Shown here piece after piece: positions 46,373 through 54,978 of a stretch of 64,000 bases of DNA. Numbering within the stretch: position 1 is the first letter of the stretch; each line of letters begins with the position of its first letter. A program made the translations under genes and the position numbers. Source of the DNA: Polyangium mundeleinium (GTDB lineage Bacteria; Myxococcota_A; Polyangia; Polyangiales; Polyangiaceae). A model generated the notes under the pieces. The model saw only the letters and a program-made list of their open reading frames with translations. It was not told the origin of the DNA and searched no databases. Location: contig NZ_JAQNDO010000001.1 in the NCBI RefSeq assembly GCF_028369105.1, forward strand, positions 9,704,501 to 9,768,500, read 5' to 3'.

Positions 46373-47131
46373 ATGTTCCTCGCTGGAAAGAATGCCCTGG
46401 TCACGGGAGGCGGGCGCGGGATCGGGCGCGCCATCGCCGAGCGGCTCGCCCGCGAGGGCGCCCGTGTCCTCGTCACGGGGCGCACCCAGCCCGAGATCGA
46501 CGAGGTCGCGAACGAGATCGGCGGCGTCGCCGTGCGCATGGACGCGAAAGATCGCGCGAGCGTGAAGGCCGCGATCGACACCGTGCACGCCGTCGGCCCC
46601 GTCGACGTGCTCGTGAACAACGCCGGCTTCGCCGAGTCCGTGCCCTTCGACCGAACGACGGACGAGGTCTGGGACGACCTGCTCGAAGTGAACGTGACGA
46701 GCGCCTTCGCCCTCTGCCGCGCGTTCGTCCCCGGGATGATCGAGCGTGGCTTCGGCCGCGTGATCAACGTCGCCTCGAACGCGGGCCTCGTCGGCTACGG
46801 CTACAGCGTGGCGTACTGCGCCTCGAAGCACGCGATGGTCGGCATGACACGCGCGCTCGCCGTGGAGATCGCGAAATCCCCCGTCACCGTGAACGCCGTC
46901 TGCCCGGGGTGGACGCGCACGCGCATGGGCGACGAGGCGACCTCGCGCATCGCGCAAAAGACCGGCCGCAGCGCCGAGGCCGCGCAGAAGATCCTCGCGA
47001 ACATGTCACCCCAGCAGCGCTTCGCCGAGCCCGAAGAGATCGCCCACATCGTGGCCATGCTCTGCGCGCCCGAGGCCCGCAGCGTGCACGGCCAGGCCAT
47101 CCCCATCGATGGTGGCCAGGTCATGAAATAG
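46373..47131 (+). CDS. Short-chain dehydrogenase/reductase (3-hydroxyacyl-CoA dehydrogenase-like)
   Basis: The 252-residue cytosolic SDR has the cofactor motif TGGGRGIG near residue 11, NNAG, the catalytic Ser/Tyr/Lys set (VASNAG, AYCASK) and PGWTRTRM. An Arg-rich loop (VTGRTQPE) suggests NAD or NADP with no clear preference. Together with enoyl-CoA hydratase and acyl-CoA dehydrogenase genes in the same operon, it most likely oxidises a 3-hydroxyacyl-CoA or alicyclic hydroxyacyl-CoA. ATG46373 is the expected transcription start as well, so the mRNA may be leaderless. Confidence 0.9.
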   Translation: MFLAGKNALVTGGGRGIGRAIAERLAREGARVLVTGRTQPEIDEVANEIGGVAVRMDAKDRASVKAAIDTVHAVGPVDVLVNNAGFAESVPFDRTTDEVWDDLLEVNVTSAFALCRAFVPGMIERGFGRVINVASNAGLVGYGYSVAYCASKHAMVGMTRALAVEIAKSPVTVNAVCPGWTRTRMGDEATSRIAQKTGRSAEAAQKILANMSPQQRFAEPEEIAHIVAMLCAPEARSVHGQAIPIDGGQVMK

Positions 47132-47191
47132 GACGGGGTTTGGGGCGAAGGGCGCCGAAGGCGACCCGAAGCCCAAGAGGTGAAAAACGCG

Positions 47192-47611
47192 ATGAACGAC
47201 AAGCTCACCTTCGTGAACCCGGAGGGCTATCTGCCTCCGAAGGGATACTCGAACGGCGCCCTGGTCTCGGGGCCCACGCTCTTCGTGGCCGGCCAGGTCG
47301 GCTGGAACGCGCAGTGCGAGTTCGAGACCGACGACCTCGCCGAGCAGTTCGCGCAGGCGCTCGACAACGTGCTCGCCGTCGTGCGCGCCGCCGGCGGCGG
47401 CCCCACGGACCTCGCCAAGATGACCGTGTACGTGACGGATCTCGACGCCTACCGCGGCTCGCGGAAGGCGATCGGGCAGGCGTGGCGCGCGCGGCTCGGC
47501 AAGCATTTCCCCGCGATGGCGCTGCTCGGCGTCGCGGGCCTCGTGGAGAAACGCGCCAAGGTCGAGATCGAGGCCGTGGCCGTGCTTCGCGGAGCGACGG
47601 ACCCGGCGTGA
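47192..47611 (+). CDS. RidA-family (Rid/YjgF) enamine/imine deaminase-like protein
   Basis: The 139-residue protein has the Rid fold: LTFVNPEGYLPPKGYSNGAL, LFVAGQVGWNAQCEF, NVLAVVRAAGGGPTDLAKMT and VTDLDAYRGSRKAI. The catalytic-pocket Arg of RidA is present in KRAKVEIEAVAV. RidA proteins hydrolyse reactive imines or enamines to ketones and ammonia. In this CoA-ester operon it may remove the amino group from an aromatic or alicyclic intermediate. ATG47192 has AAGAGG 11 bases upstream. It overlaps the MarR gene by four bases. Confidence 0.88.
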   Translation: MNDKLTFVNPEGYLPPKGYSNGALVSGPTLFVAGQVGWNAQCEFETDDLAEQFAQALDNVLAVVRAAGGGPTDLAKMTVYVTDLDAYRGSRKAIGQAWRARLGKHFPAMALLGVAGLVEKRAKVEIEAVAVLRGATDPA

Positions 47612-48189
47612 GGCGAGGCGCGCCGACCCGCAGGCCCGTGAGCGCGCAGCCCGTGGGCAAGGGCGAGCAGAACCCCGCCGTGCGCGCGTGGGTCCGCATC
47701 CTCGCCGTGCAAAAGGCCGCGCTCGCCGCGATCCGCGACGACCTCGAGCACGAGATGACCCTGCCGCGCTTCGACCTGCTCTCGAACCTGGTCCGCGAGA
47801 ACGGCCAGACCCTCGCGTCGCTCTCGCGCTCGATGCTCGTGACGGCCGGCAACATCACCGGCCTCGTCGATCGCGCCGCGCGCGACGGGCTCGTCGAGCG
47901 CAGGGCCGATCCGAACGATCGGCGCGCCTGGCGCGTGCACCTTACGCCCAAGGGCCAGCTCGCCTTCCAGCGCGCCGAGCGCCGCCACGCCGCGCGTGTC
48001 TCCAAGCTCTTCTCCGCGCTCAGCGGTAGCGAGATGTCGAGCCTCGTGCGGATGCTCGACAAGGTACGACAAACCATCCACGGACCCGAGCTCTCGGCCG
48101 TCCGCGGCCCGCGCGGCGAGGCACGCCGCACCCCCGAGCGCGGCACGGGCAGGCGCCGCGCCCGCGCCAAAACCGAGGAAGATTCGTGA
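47608..48189 (+). CDS. MarR-family transcriptional regulator
   Basis: The 193-residue protein has the MarR winged helix: LPRFDLLSNLVRENGQTLAS, LSRSMLVTAGNITGLVDRA as recognition helix, and the wing RRADPNDRRAWRVHLTPKG. Helical flanks provide the dimer. The C-terminus is very basic (RRTPERGTGRRRARAK). It is chosen from GTG47608, which overlaps the RidA stop; GTG47638 is the alternative. As an operon member next to CoA-ester genes it probably represses them until an acyl-CoA ligand binds. Confidence 0.88.
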   Translation: MRRGAPTRRPVSAQPVGKGEQNPAVRAWVRILAVQKAALAAIRDDLEHEMTLPRFDLLSNLVRENGQTLASLSRSMLVTAGNITGLVDRAARDGLVERRADPNDRRAWRVHLTPKGQLAFQRAERRHAARVSKLFSALSGSEMSSLVRMLDKVRQTIHGPELSAVRGPRGEARRTPERGTGRRRARAKTEEDS

Positions 48190-49040
48190 CCCTCTCGCCG
48201 ACCACCTTTGACCTCGAAATCTCCCGCGGCATCGCGCAGATCACCCTGAACCGGCCCGAGCGCCTGAACGCGCTCACCTTCGAGGTGTACGGCGAGCTCG
48301 CGCAGACCTTCCGCTCCCTGGAGAAAGCCAACGACGCGCGCGCCGTGGTGATCACCGGCAAGGGCCGCGGCTTCTGCTCGGGCGGCGACGTCGAGGGCAT
48401 CATCGCCGAGCTCTTCGCCCGCGACATCACGGGCCTCGTCGAGTTCACGCGTGTCACGGGCGCCCTCATCCAGAGCATCGCCGAGCTGCGCCGCCCCGTG
48501 ATCGCCGCGATCAACGGCGTCGCCGTGGGCGCGGGCGCCGTCATCGCCGCGGCCTGCGACCTGCGTATCTTCGCGGAGAGCGCGCGCATCGGCTTCATCT
48601 TCCCGCGCGTTGGCCTCTCGGGCGCGGACATGGGCGCCTCGTTCCTCCTGCCCCGCATCGTCGGCCGCGGCCGGGCCGCGGAGCTGCTCTTCTTCGGGGA
48701 TCTCGTCGGCGCCGAGGAGGCTTACCGCATCGGCCTCGCGAACCGCGTCGTGCCTGACGCCGACGTCCTCGCGACGGCGCGCGGCTGGGCCGAGCGCCTC
48801 GCGAAAGGCCCGACCTTCGCGCATCGCATGACGAAGCAGATGCTCGAAAGCGAGCACGGCATGACCCTCGCCGCCGCGATCGAGGCCGAGGCGCAAGCGC
48901 AGGCGCTCTGCATGGCCCACCCCGATTTCAAAGAGGCCTTCGAGGCCAACAAGGCGAAACGCCCGGCGCGTTTCCTCGGCGCGGAGATCTGCGATCCGCC
49001 GCCGGCCGCGCCGAAGGCCGACGCAGGGAGCGAGCCGTGA
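48186..49040 (+). CDS. Enoyl-CoA hydratase/isomerase family protein
   Basis: The 284-residue crotonase-fold protein shows ITLNRPERLNALTFEVYGEL, the oxyanion-hole segment GKGRGFCSGGDVEGI and AINGVAVGAGAVIAAACDLR. Of the two catalytic Glu of hydratases, the second is present (RGRAAELLF) while the first position appears to be Arg (FPRVGLSGADMG), so the reaction may differ from simple hydration. It starts at GTG48186, overlapping the MarR gene by four bases, and overlaps the next gene by four bases. Part of the CoA-ester operon. Confidence 0.88.
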   Translation: MTLSPTTFDLEISRGIAQITLNRPERLNALTFEVYGELAQTFRSLEKANDARAVVITGKGRGFCSGGDVEGIIAELFARDITGLVEFTRVTGALIQSIAELRRPVIAAINGVAVGAGAVIAAACDLRIFAESARIGFIFPRVGLSGADMGASFLLPRIVGRGRAAELLFFGDLVGAEEAYRIGLANRVVPDADVLATARGWAERLAKGPTFAHRMTKQMLESEHGMTLAAAIEAEAQAQALCMAHPDFKEAFEANKAKRPARFLGAEICDPPPAAPKADAGSEP

Positions 49041-50203
49041 GCGCCCGCTTCACGCTCTCCGTCCCGGACCTCGCGCCCTTCTTCGAGGCGCGCCACCACG
49101 AGCTCGCGACGCGCCTCCAGGGCGAGCACCTCGACGTGCTCGCGACGACCGAGGACGCGACCGAGGTCGCGCGCCTCCTCGGGGATCCCCTCGGCTTGTA
49201 CGCCTACCTCGTCCCCGAGGCCTACGGCGGCGCCACGACGGGCCGCCCGATGGACCTCGCGTACATCGACGTGCGCGCGCTCGTCCTCGTGCGCGAGGCG
49301 CTCGGCCAGATCTCCGCGCAGGCCGACTCGATCTTCGCGGTGCAGGGCCTCGGCACCTACCCGATCCTCCTCGGCGGCTCGCAGGACCTCATCGCCGAGG
49401 TCGTGCCCGACGTCGTGCGGGGCCGCCGCCTCGGGGCCTTCGCGCTCACCGAGCCGGAGGCGGGCAGCGACGTCGCCTCCTTGCGCACGGTCGCGCGCAA
49501 GGACGGCGAGGGCTGGGTGCTCGACGGGGAAAAGACGCTCATCTCGAACGTCCCCATCGCCGATCACCACGTCGTCTTCGCGAACGCCGACCCCTCGCTC
49601 GGCCGTAAGGGGATCACCGCGTTCTACGTCCCGAAGGGCGCGCCCGGCCTCACGCTCGAGCCGCTGCCGATGAGCGCGCATCCGCTCGGCCGCTTGCGCC
49701 TCGAAGGCTGCCGGGTGCCGAATGAGCACGTGCTCGGGCACGTCGGCGCGGGCTTCCGCATCGCGATGGAGACGCTCGACGCGTTCCGCATCTCCGTCGG
49801 CGCGGCCGCGAACGGGATGGCCGCGCGGGCGCTCTCGGCGACGCTCGATCACGTCAAGCGTCGGCGCCAGTTCGGGGCGCCGCTCGCGGATCGGCAGATC
49901 GTGCAGGCGTACCTCGCGGAGATGGCGACCGAGCTCGACGCGGCGCGGCTCCTCGTGGCGCGCGCGGCGCACCGGCGCGACACCACGGGCGAGCGCGTCA
50001 CGAGCCTGGCGGCGATGGGCAAGATGTACGCGACCGAGGCGGCGCAGCACATCATCGACAAGGCCGTGCAGCTCCACGGCGGGATCGGCGTGCTCGAAGG
50101 GAGCGTGGTCGAGCGGCTTTATCGGGAGATCCGGCCGCTGCGCATCTACGAGGGGACCACGGAGATCCAGAAGCTCGTCATCGCGAAGGCGCTGCTCGGC
50201 TGA
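49037..50203 (+). CDS. Acyl-CoA dehydrogenase family protein
   Basis: The 388-residue flavoprotein has [20 protein letters not shown] (FAD/substrate loop), [48 protein letters not shown] and the C-terminal catalytic-base region [19 protein letters not shown]. It should oxidise an acyl-CoA to the enoyl-CoA with electron transfer flavoprotein. The N-terminus is slightly divergent. It starts at GTG49037 with a four-base overlap. A block of hairpin-containing tandem repeats follows it. Confidence 0.9.
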   Translation: MSARFTLSVPDLAPFFEARHHELATRLQGEHLDVLATTEDATEVARLLGDPLGLYAYLVPEAYGGATTGRPMDLAYIDVRALVLVREALGQISAQADSIFAVQGLGTYPILLGGSQDLIAEVVPDVVRGRRLGAFALTEPEAGSDVASLRTVARKDGEGWVLDGEKTLISNVPIADHHVVFANADPSLGRKGITAFYVPKGAPGLTLEPLPMSAHPLGRLRLEGCRVPNEHVLGHVGAGFRIAMETLDAFRISVGAAANGMAARALSATLDHVKRRRQFGAPLADRQIVQAYLAEMATELDAARLLVARAAHRRDTTGERVTSLAAMGKMYATEAAQHIIDKAVQLHGGIGVLEGSVVERLYREIRPLRIYEGTTEIQKLVIAKALLG

Positions 50204-50568
50204 GCCGTCGTCCCGGGCGCCGACGGGATCGTCGACCCGCCCGACGGGATCGTCGACATGCCTCGACGACTTCGTCGACCCCGACGACGAGGTCAGTGAC
50301 CTGCCCGACGAAGTCATCGACGCGGACGACGTGATCGTCGATCTGCCTCGACGACTTCGTCGACCCCGACGACGTCTTCCTCGACCCCGAAGACGAGATC
50401 GTCGGCCTGCCTCGACGACTTCGTCGACCCGGACAACGCGGTCGCCGGTCCGCCCGACGACATCGTCGACCTGCCTCGACGACTTCGCCGACATGCCCGG
50501 CGCTGCCGACCGGCTTGCCTTGCGTCTTGCCGCGCCCCTTGCTCCGTGTCTCCCTCCCCCGTCCCGCC
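50204..50568. repeat. Gene-free stretch with degenerate tandem repeats rich in GTCGAC
   Basis: TGCCTCGACGACTTCGTCGAC occurs at 50259, 50344 and 50408, and with one change at 50472, spaced 85, 64 and 64 bases. Each core (CGACGACTTCGTCG) is a near-perfect inverted repeat. Between them lie variants of CCCGACGACGAGGTC and GATCGTCGA. No frame runs through the repeats with normal coding character. The remaining bases up to 50568 show nothing further. Confidence 0.75.
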
Positions 50569-52044
50569 ATGTGGAAGCCAAAGGAGCGCATCCGCCATCC
50601 CCTCCCCGAGGACCGGCCTCCCACGGCCGAGGAGGCCGCTCGCTCGCGCCTCTTCTCGCCGCTCACCCTCGCCTCCGGCCTGACGCTCGCCGCTCGCACG
50701 TGGGTGCCCGCCATGGTCCCCTGGCGCGCGACCGAGGAGGGCTTCGTCACAAAGGACGTGCTCGACTGGTACGGCCGCTTCGCCGAGGGAGAGCCGGGGG
50801 CCCTCGTCGTCGAGGCCACCGGGATCCGGGACGTCCCGAGCGGGCCGCTCCTGCGCATCGGACACGACCGCTTCGTCCCCGGCCTCGCCGAGCTCACGCG
50901 CCGCGTCCGCGAACAGAGCGGCGGCCGCACCCGCCTCTTCGTCCAGATCATCGACTTCCTCCGCATCCGCCGCCGCCCCCCGCGCGAAAAATTCCTGGAG
51001 ACCCACCTCGTCCTCACGCCCACGCACCGAAAGAACCTGGCGCGCGAGACCGGGGACGCCGGGTGGGCCGAGGCCCCCGACGCAAGCCTCCGCGCCTTCT
51101 TGCGGACCACGAGCGACGAGGTCCTCGATCGGATCCTCGATCCCCGCGAGCTCGAAGCCCTCCGCTTCGGGGCACGCGAGCGCGTCACCGATGTCCACGA
51201 GCCCCACATCCGCGACCTGCCGCGTGTCCTGCCCTCGCTCTTCGCCGCGGCCGCGAAACGCGCGAAGGACGCCGGGTTCGACGGCGTCGAACTGCATTAC
51301 GCGCACGCCTACACGATGGCCTCGTTCCTCTCCGCGCGAAACGACCGGACGGACGGGTATGGCGGATCCCGGGACGCGCGCGCGCGCCTGCCGCTGGAGG
51401 TCTTCGCCGCCGTGCGGGAGGCCGTCGGCCGCTCCTATACCGTCGGCTGCCGCTTCCTTTGCGACGAGATCATCGAAGGCGGCAGCCGCGTCGACGACGC
51501 GATCCATTACGGCCTGCTCTTCGCCCGCGCCGGCATGGACTTTCTCTCCCTCTCCACGGGCGGCAAATTCGAGGATTCGAAGCAACCCAAGGTCGGCGAG
51601 GCGGCGTATCCCTACACCGGGCCGAGCGGCTATGAGTGCATGCCCACGGCCCTCTCCGACGCGCGGGGCCCCTTCGCGCGCCACGTCGAAAAGCAGGCCC
51701 GCATTCGCGCGGCTCTCCGCGCCGAAGGGCTCGACACTCCCACCGTCGCGGCCAGCGGCATTGGCACATTCGTCCAGGCCGAATCGATCCTCGCCCGCGG
51801 CGAGGCCGATCTCGTCGCCGCGGCGCGCCAATCGCTCGCCGATCCCGACTGGTTCCGCAAGCACCGCGAGGGCCGCGGCGCCGAGGTGAGGCGCTGCATC
51901 TACTCGAATTACTGCGAGGCGCTCGACCAGCGCCACCGCCAGGTCACCTGCCAGCTCTGGGATCGGCAGGATCTCGACGCCCCGGACGCCGTGCGCAGCG
52001 TCGAGGGAAATCGCAGGCTCGTCGCTCCCCGCTGGGATCGGTGA
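50569..52044 (+). CDS. Old-yellow-enzyme-family NADH:flavin oxidoreductase
   Basis: The 491-residue protein is an FMN TIM-barrel oxidoreductase of the OYE family: LFSPLTLASGLTLAARTWVP, GALVVEATGIRD, DAGFDGVELHYAHAYTMASF, LSARNDRTDGYGG and, near the end, GEADLVAAARQSLADPDWF. An insert of about 80 residues follows the FMN-binding strand (RRPPREKFLETHLVLTPTHR). No 2,4-dienoyl-CoA-reductase FeS/FAD domain is fused; a Cys-containing tail (RRCIYSNYC) remains. OYE-type domains reduce 2-aminobenzoyl-CoA in hybrid aromatic degradation, which fits the operon upstream. The start is ATG50569. Confidence 0.88.
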   Translation: MWKPKERIRHPLPEDRPPTAEEAARSRLFSPLTLASGLTLAARTWVPAMVPWRATEEGFVTKDVLDWYGRFAEGEPGALVVEATGIRDVPSGPLLRIGHDRFVPGLAELTRRVREQSGGRTRLFVQIIDFLRIRRRPPREKFLETHLVLTPTHRKNLARETGDAGWAEAPDASLRAFLRTTSDEVLDRILDPRELEALRFGARERVTDVHEPHIRDLPRVLPSLFAAAAKRAKDAGFDGVELHYAHAYTMASFLSARNDRTDGYGGSRDARARLPLEVFAAVREAVGRSYTVGCRFLCDEIIEGGSRVDDAIHYGLLFARAGMDFLSLSTGGKFEDSKQPKVGEAAYPYTGPSGYECMPTALSDARGPFARHVEKQARIRAALRAEGLDTPTVAASGIGTFVQAESILARGEADLVAAARQSLADPDWFRKHREGRGAEVRRCIYSNYCEALDQRHRQVTCQLWDRQDLDAPDAVRSVEGNRRLVAPRWDR

Positions 52045-52107
52045 CTCGTGTACCCTTGCGGGACCGGCGCCCCGCCGCGGGCGCCCTTGAAGAAAGAGTG
52101 GCTTTCC

Positions 52108-52821
52108 ATGAATACACGTTGGCTCACCACGATGGCGGTCGTCGGCCTCGGCGTCCTCTCGGGCTGCAAAGAGACGGTCGACTCGCAGAACGTCAAGACC
52201 GCCGGCATTGCGGCGATCATCTTCGCCACCGCCGAGTCCGATCAGGAGACCCGGCTCACCGCCACGCTCAAGGTGGGCGGCGACGAGAGCAACACCTACG
52301 TCGACCTCTCGGGCGGCGACAGCATCTTCGCCGCGGCCGGTGACAAGCGCGTCCAGATGCAGACCCAGGAGACCGGCGTCTACGAGGCCAAGTTCAACAC
52401 GGCCGCCGAAGGCACCGAGTTCCTCGTCGACCTCCAGCGCGCGGACGACGACGACGCGCCTTCGAGCCGCGGCACCCTGCCCGCGCCCTTCGACCTCACG
52501 ATCGGCGCGTCCGCCGTCTCGCGCGCGGCCGCCCTCAACATCACCTGGACCCCCTCGGGCTCGAACGACGACGTGCGCCTGGAGCTGAACAGCCCCTGCA
52601 CGTTCCTCGAGACCATCGACGTCCCGGGCGACAGCGGCACGCACACGATCCAGGCCAATACCCTGCAGGCGACGGGCTCGGCGGACCAGCCCCCGCCCAC
52701 GTGTGACGTCACCGTCACGATGACCCGCACGCGCCGCGGCACGACCGACATCGCCTTCGACAGCGAAAGCTCGTTCGTTCTCCAACAGATCCGCGTCGGC
52801 AAGTTCACCTCGACGCCCTAA
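52108..52821 (+). CDS. Secreted lipoprotein, function unknown
   Basis: The 237-residue protein has a signal peptide and lipobox (VGLGVLSGC, Cys at about residue 20). The mature part is beta-rich and Ig-like: TATLKVGGDESNTYVDLSGG, GTEFLVDLQRADDDDAPSSR, LNITWTPSGSNDDVRLELNS, and a C-terminal Cys pair (PCTFLE, TCDVTV). No family is recognised. The start ATG52108 begins at the signal peptide. The terminal stop TAA is formed at the left edge of a MITE-like element. Confidence 0.75.
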   Translation: MNTRWLTTMAVVGLGVLSGCKETVDSQNVKTAGIAAIIFATAESDQETRLTATLKVGGDESNTYVDLSGGDSIFAAAGDKRVQMQTQETGVYEAKFNTAAEGTEFLVDLQRADDDDAPSSRGTLPAPFDLTIGASAVSRAAALNITWTPSGSNDDVRLELNSPCTFLETIDVPGDSGTHTIQANTLQATGSADQPPPTCDVTVTMTRTRRGTTDIAFDSESSFVLQQIRVGKFTSTP

Positions 52822-52945
52822 GAGGGTGTTTCACAGGCGTCGCGAGCGGCTCGAGGCTAGGGAGGCCGAGCGAGGCGTACTCTGTACGTCGAGCGAGGCC
52901 GACCGACGCATCGAGCCGCGCAGCAGCCTGTGAAACACCCTCTTA
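52819..52945. mobile_element. 127-bp MITE-like element with 20-bp perfect terminal inverted repeats
   Basis: TAAGAGGGTGTTTCACAGGC at 52819-52838 is exactly complementary to GCCTGTGAAACACCCTCTTA at 52926-52945. Inside, GCGGCTCGA is matched by TCGAGCCGC and the tip is GTACTCTGTAC, so the whole element can fold into one long hairpin. The outermost TA on both sides may be a target-site duplication, as left by IS630/Tc1-type transposases. No coding potential. Confidence 0.75.
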
Positions 52946-52967
52946 GCGGGAGTACACTGCGGCGCGT

Positions 52968-54224
52968 ATGCCGACGCTCGCCGCTCCCCCTCGCCTCCTC
53001 GCCGCCCTCGGACTCGCCGCCTCGCTCACCTCCGGCTGTAGCGATCCGACGCCCGCAGAACCCCCGCCGCCTCCGCCCACGGACGAACGTTGCCCCGGCA
53101 CCGGCGTCAGCAAGGGGCCCTGGTCGCTCCGCGCCGATCGCACCTCCGCCGTCGTCCGCTGGGAGGCCTGCCGGCAGGGCGTCGCCGGGGGCGTCGTGTT
53201 CACGCCCGAAGGCGGGGGGGATGCACGCGAAGCGACCTCGACCGTCACGACGTACGAGGTCACCACGACGCGCAAAGCCGTCCTCGATCCGAGCGCGCCG
53301 CCCGACGAGGCCGGCACCTACTGGACCCACGAGGCCGTCCTTTCGGGCCTCACGGCCGGCGCCTGCGTCGACTACCACCTCGCCGCCGACCCGGCCGCGA
53401 AAGGCCGCGTCTGCGCCGCCAAACCCGACGGCGCGGACCTGCGCTTCCTCGCCATCGGCGACACGAACCCGGGCCTCAATCGCATCACGCAGAAGGTGCT
53501 CGATCAGGTCTTGCCGATGGGCCCCGATTTCACGCTGCACGGCGGGGACATCCAGTATTACGAGTCCGGCCTGGAGACGTATGCCTCCTGGTTCCCCGCG
53601 ATGCGCCCCTTGCTCGCGCAGGGCGCGTTTTTCCCGGCCCTCGGCAATCACGAGCTCGAGGTGCCCGAGGAATACGAGGCCTATTATCGACGCTTCTTCG
53701 GCGGCGCCGGGTTCGACGGCGCGGGCGACCATTATCGCTTCGAATCGGGCGGCGTCTGGTTCTTCTCCCTCGACACGGAACAACCCCTGGGCCTCGCCTC
53801 CGAGCAGGGAATATGGCTCGCCGAATCCCTCGCCGACGCGGCGTCGAAGCCCGGGTATCGATTCTCCGTGGTCTTCCTCCACAAGCCGATCGTCACGTGC
53901 GGCGACAAATCCGACGATCCCGCGACACGCGCCGAGCTCGAGCCGCTCTTCGTGCAACACGGGGTCCGGCTCGTCATCCAGGCCCATATGCACGGCTACG
54001 AGCGATTCGCGTTCCCCGACCTCACGTGGATCACGACGGGCGGCGGCGGCGCCTCGCTCGCGAACGTGGACGAGAACGTGGACCGCCCCATCTGCGCGAT
54101 GCGCGCCGCGTCGGGCACCGTTCGTCACGCCGTCATCCTCGACGCCACGGGCAAGACGCTCTCGGGCGAGGTGATTGATGACAAGGGCGCTGTCTGGGAT
54201 ACCTTCGTCCTCGAAGGACCCTGA
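52968..54224 (+). CDS. Secreted purple-acid-phosphatase-like metallophosphoesterase lipoprotein
   Basis: The 418-residue protein has a signal peptide with lipobox (LAASLTSGC, Cys24) and a Pro tether (PPPPPP). A fibronectin-like N-terminal domain (SAVVRWEACRQG) precedes the dimetal phosphoesterase fold: LAIGDTNPG, LHGGDIQYYESG, ALGNHELEVPEEY, FLHKPIVTCGD and QAHMHGYER supply the metal ligands. It should hydrolyse phosphoesters outside the inner membrane. The last 260 bp are duplicated at 58066-58327. It begins 23 bp after the MITE-like element and ends 16 bp before the first A lipoprotein gene. Confidence 0.9.
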   Translation: MPTLAAPPRLLAALGLAASLTSGCSDPTPAEPPPPPPTDERCPGTGVSKGPWSLRADRTSAVVRWEACRQGVAGGVVFTPEGGGDAREATSTVTTYEVTTTRKAVLDPSAPPDEAGTYWTHEAVLSGLTAGACVDYHLAADPAAKGRVCAAKPDGADLRFLAIGDTNPGLNRITQKVLDQVLPMGPDFTLHGGDIQYYESGLETYASWFPAMRPLLAQGAFFPALGNHELEVPEEYEAYYRRFFGGAGFDGAGDHYRFESGGVWFFSLDTEQPLGLASEQGIWLAESLADAASKPGYRFSVVFLHKPIVTCGDKSDDPATRAELEPLFVQHGVRLVIQAHMHGYERFAFPDLTWITTGGGGASLANVDENVDRPICAMRAASGTVRHAVILDATGKTLSGEVIDDKGAVWDTFVLEGP

Positions 54225-54240
54225 TCGACGTACGAGCGGA

Positions 54241-54975
54241 ATGAGACGTCCGCGTTGACGTCCCCTCCCCGCCCTGGGCCTTCTCGGTGGCCTGACGCTC
54301 TGGCTCCTGCCGCTTGGCTGCTCGTCGGCCAAGATCTACCGTCCTTCGGCGCCCGATGACCGGCCGCGCGTGCCTGAAGCCACCGCAGAGCGCCTCCGGG
54401 CGTGCGTGGATGAGCTCAGCGGCACCCTCGAGCCCGGGTACTACACGCTCGACGCCTCGATAAAGGTCGACCAGGAAGGTCGTGTCGTGGAGGTCGAGAC
54501 GACGGGCCAGCCCAATCCGGACGTGGGGGGTTGCATGCGGATCGCTCTGCGAGGCATGACGCTCCCCGAGGATGTCCTCGCGCGGGGCCTCTTTCGAACG
54601 TCCGCGTCGGCGAACAAGCAGGTGCTGCCGGAACGGGGGCCGATCGGGGAGGTCGTGACCATCGTGGTCGTCACGATCGTCTTCACCGAGGTCATCATTG
54701 AAGCCTTTGCGATCGCCGTTGGCGTGACGGTCACGGCGACGGTGGCGGTGGGGGCGGCGGAGGCGATTCGGAAGAGGAGGAAGAAGCCAAGCTGTTCGAC
54801 TCACGTCGGCAACTGCCTCATGTCGCCTTTGGCGAGCCAGCCGGGGACTGGACCCAAGCATTCACTATGCCACGATTGCTGGATGCTGTGCGAGAACGGC
54901 AATTGGCCGAAACATGTCGAGCAAGCTAGCAGGGGACAGGTGTCCTGCTGGTATGGACCGGAGGCGGATAGATAA
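54241..54975 (+). pseudogene. A1: lipoprotein gene with a stop at codon 6, variable Cys-rich tip
   Basis: The frame from ATG54241 aligns with the intact copy A2 (56204-56929) from the start codon on, but codon 6, TGG in A2, is TGA at 54256-54258. No ATG, GTG or TTG lies in frame between this stop and the lipobox (LLPLGCSSAKIYRP), so the signal peptide cannot be made normally. An in-frame ATG-type start further inside (54370) would give a cytosolic fragment. After the lipobox: a conserved domain (PGYYTLDASIKVDQEGRVVE, TLPEDVL), a hydrophobic region (VVTIVVVTIVFTEVIIEAFA), a KRRKK stop and a 60-residue Cys-rich tip (C-x6-C, C-x2-C-x3-C, WPKH, C). Readthrough or a sequencing error are alternatives. 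Confidence 0.75.
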
Positions 54976-54978
54976 ACG

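Noticed and set aside
50259..50492. Short CRISPR-like array of 21-base repeats
   Set aside because: Spacing is uneven, the intervals are themselves variants of the repeat, and no cas genes are near.
52822..52967. The 52819-52945 inverted repeat as an ordinary terminator
   Set aside because: Twenty-base perfect ends 87 bases apart, flanking TA and internal secondary dyads fit a transposable element better; a terminator effect remains possible.
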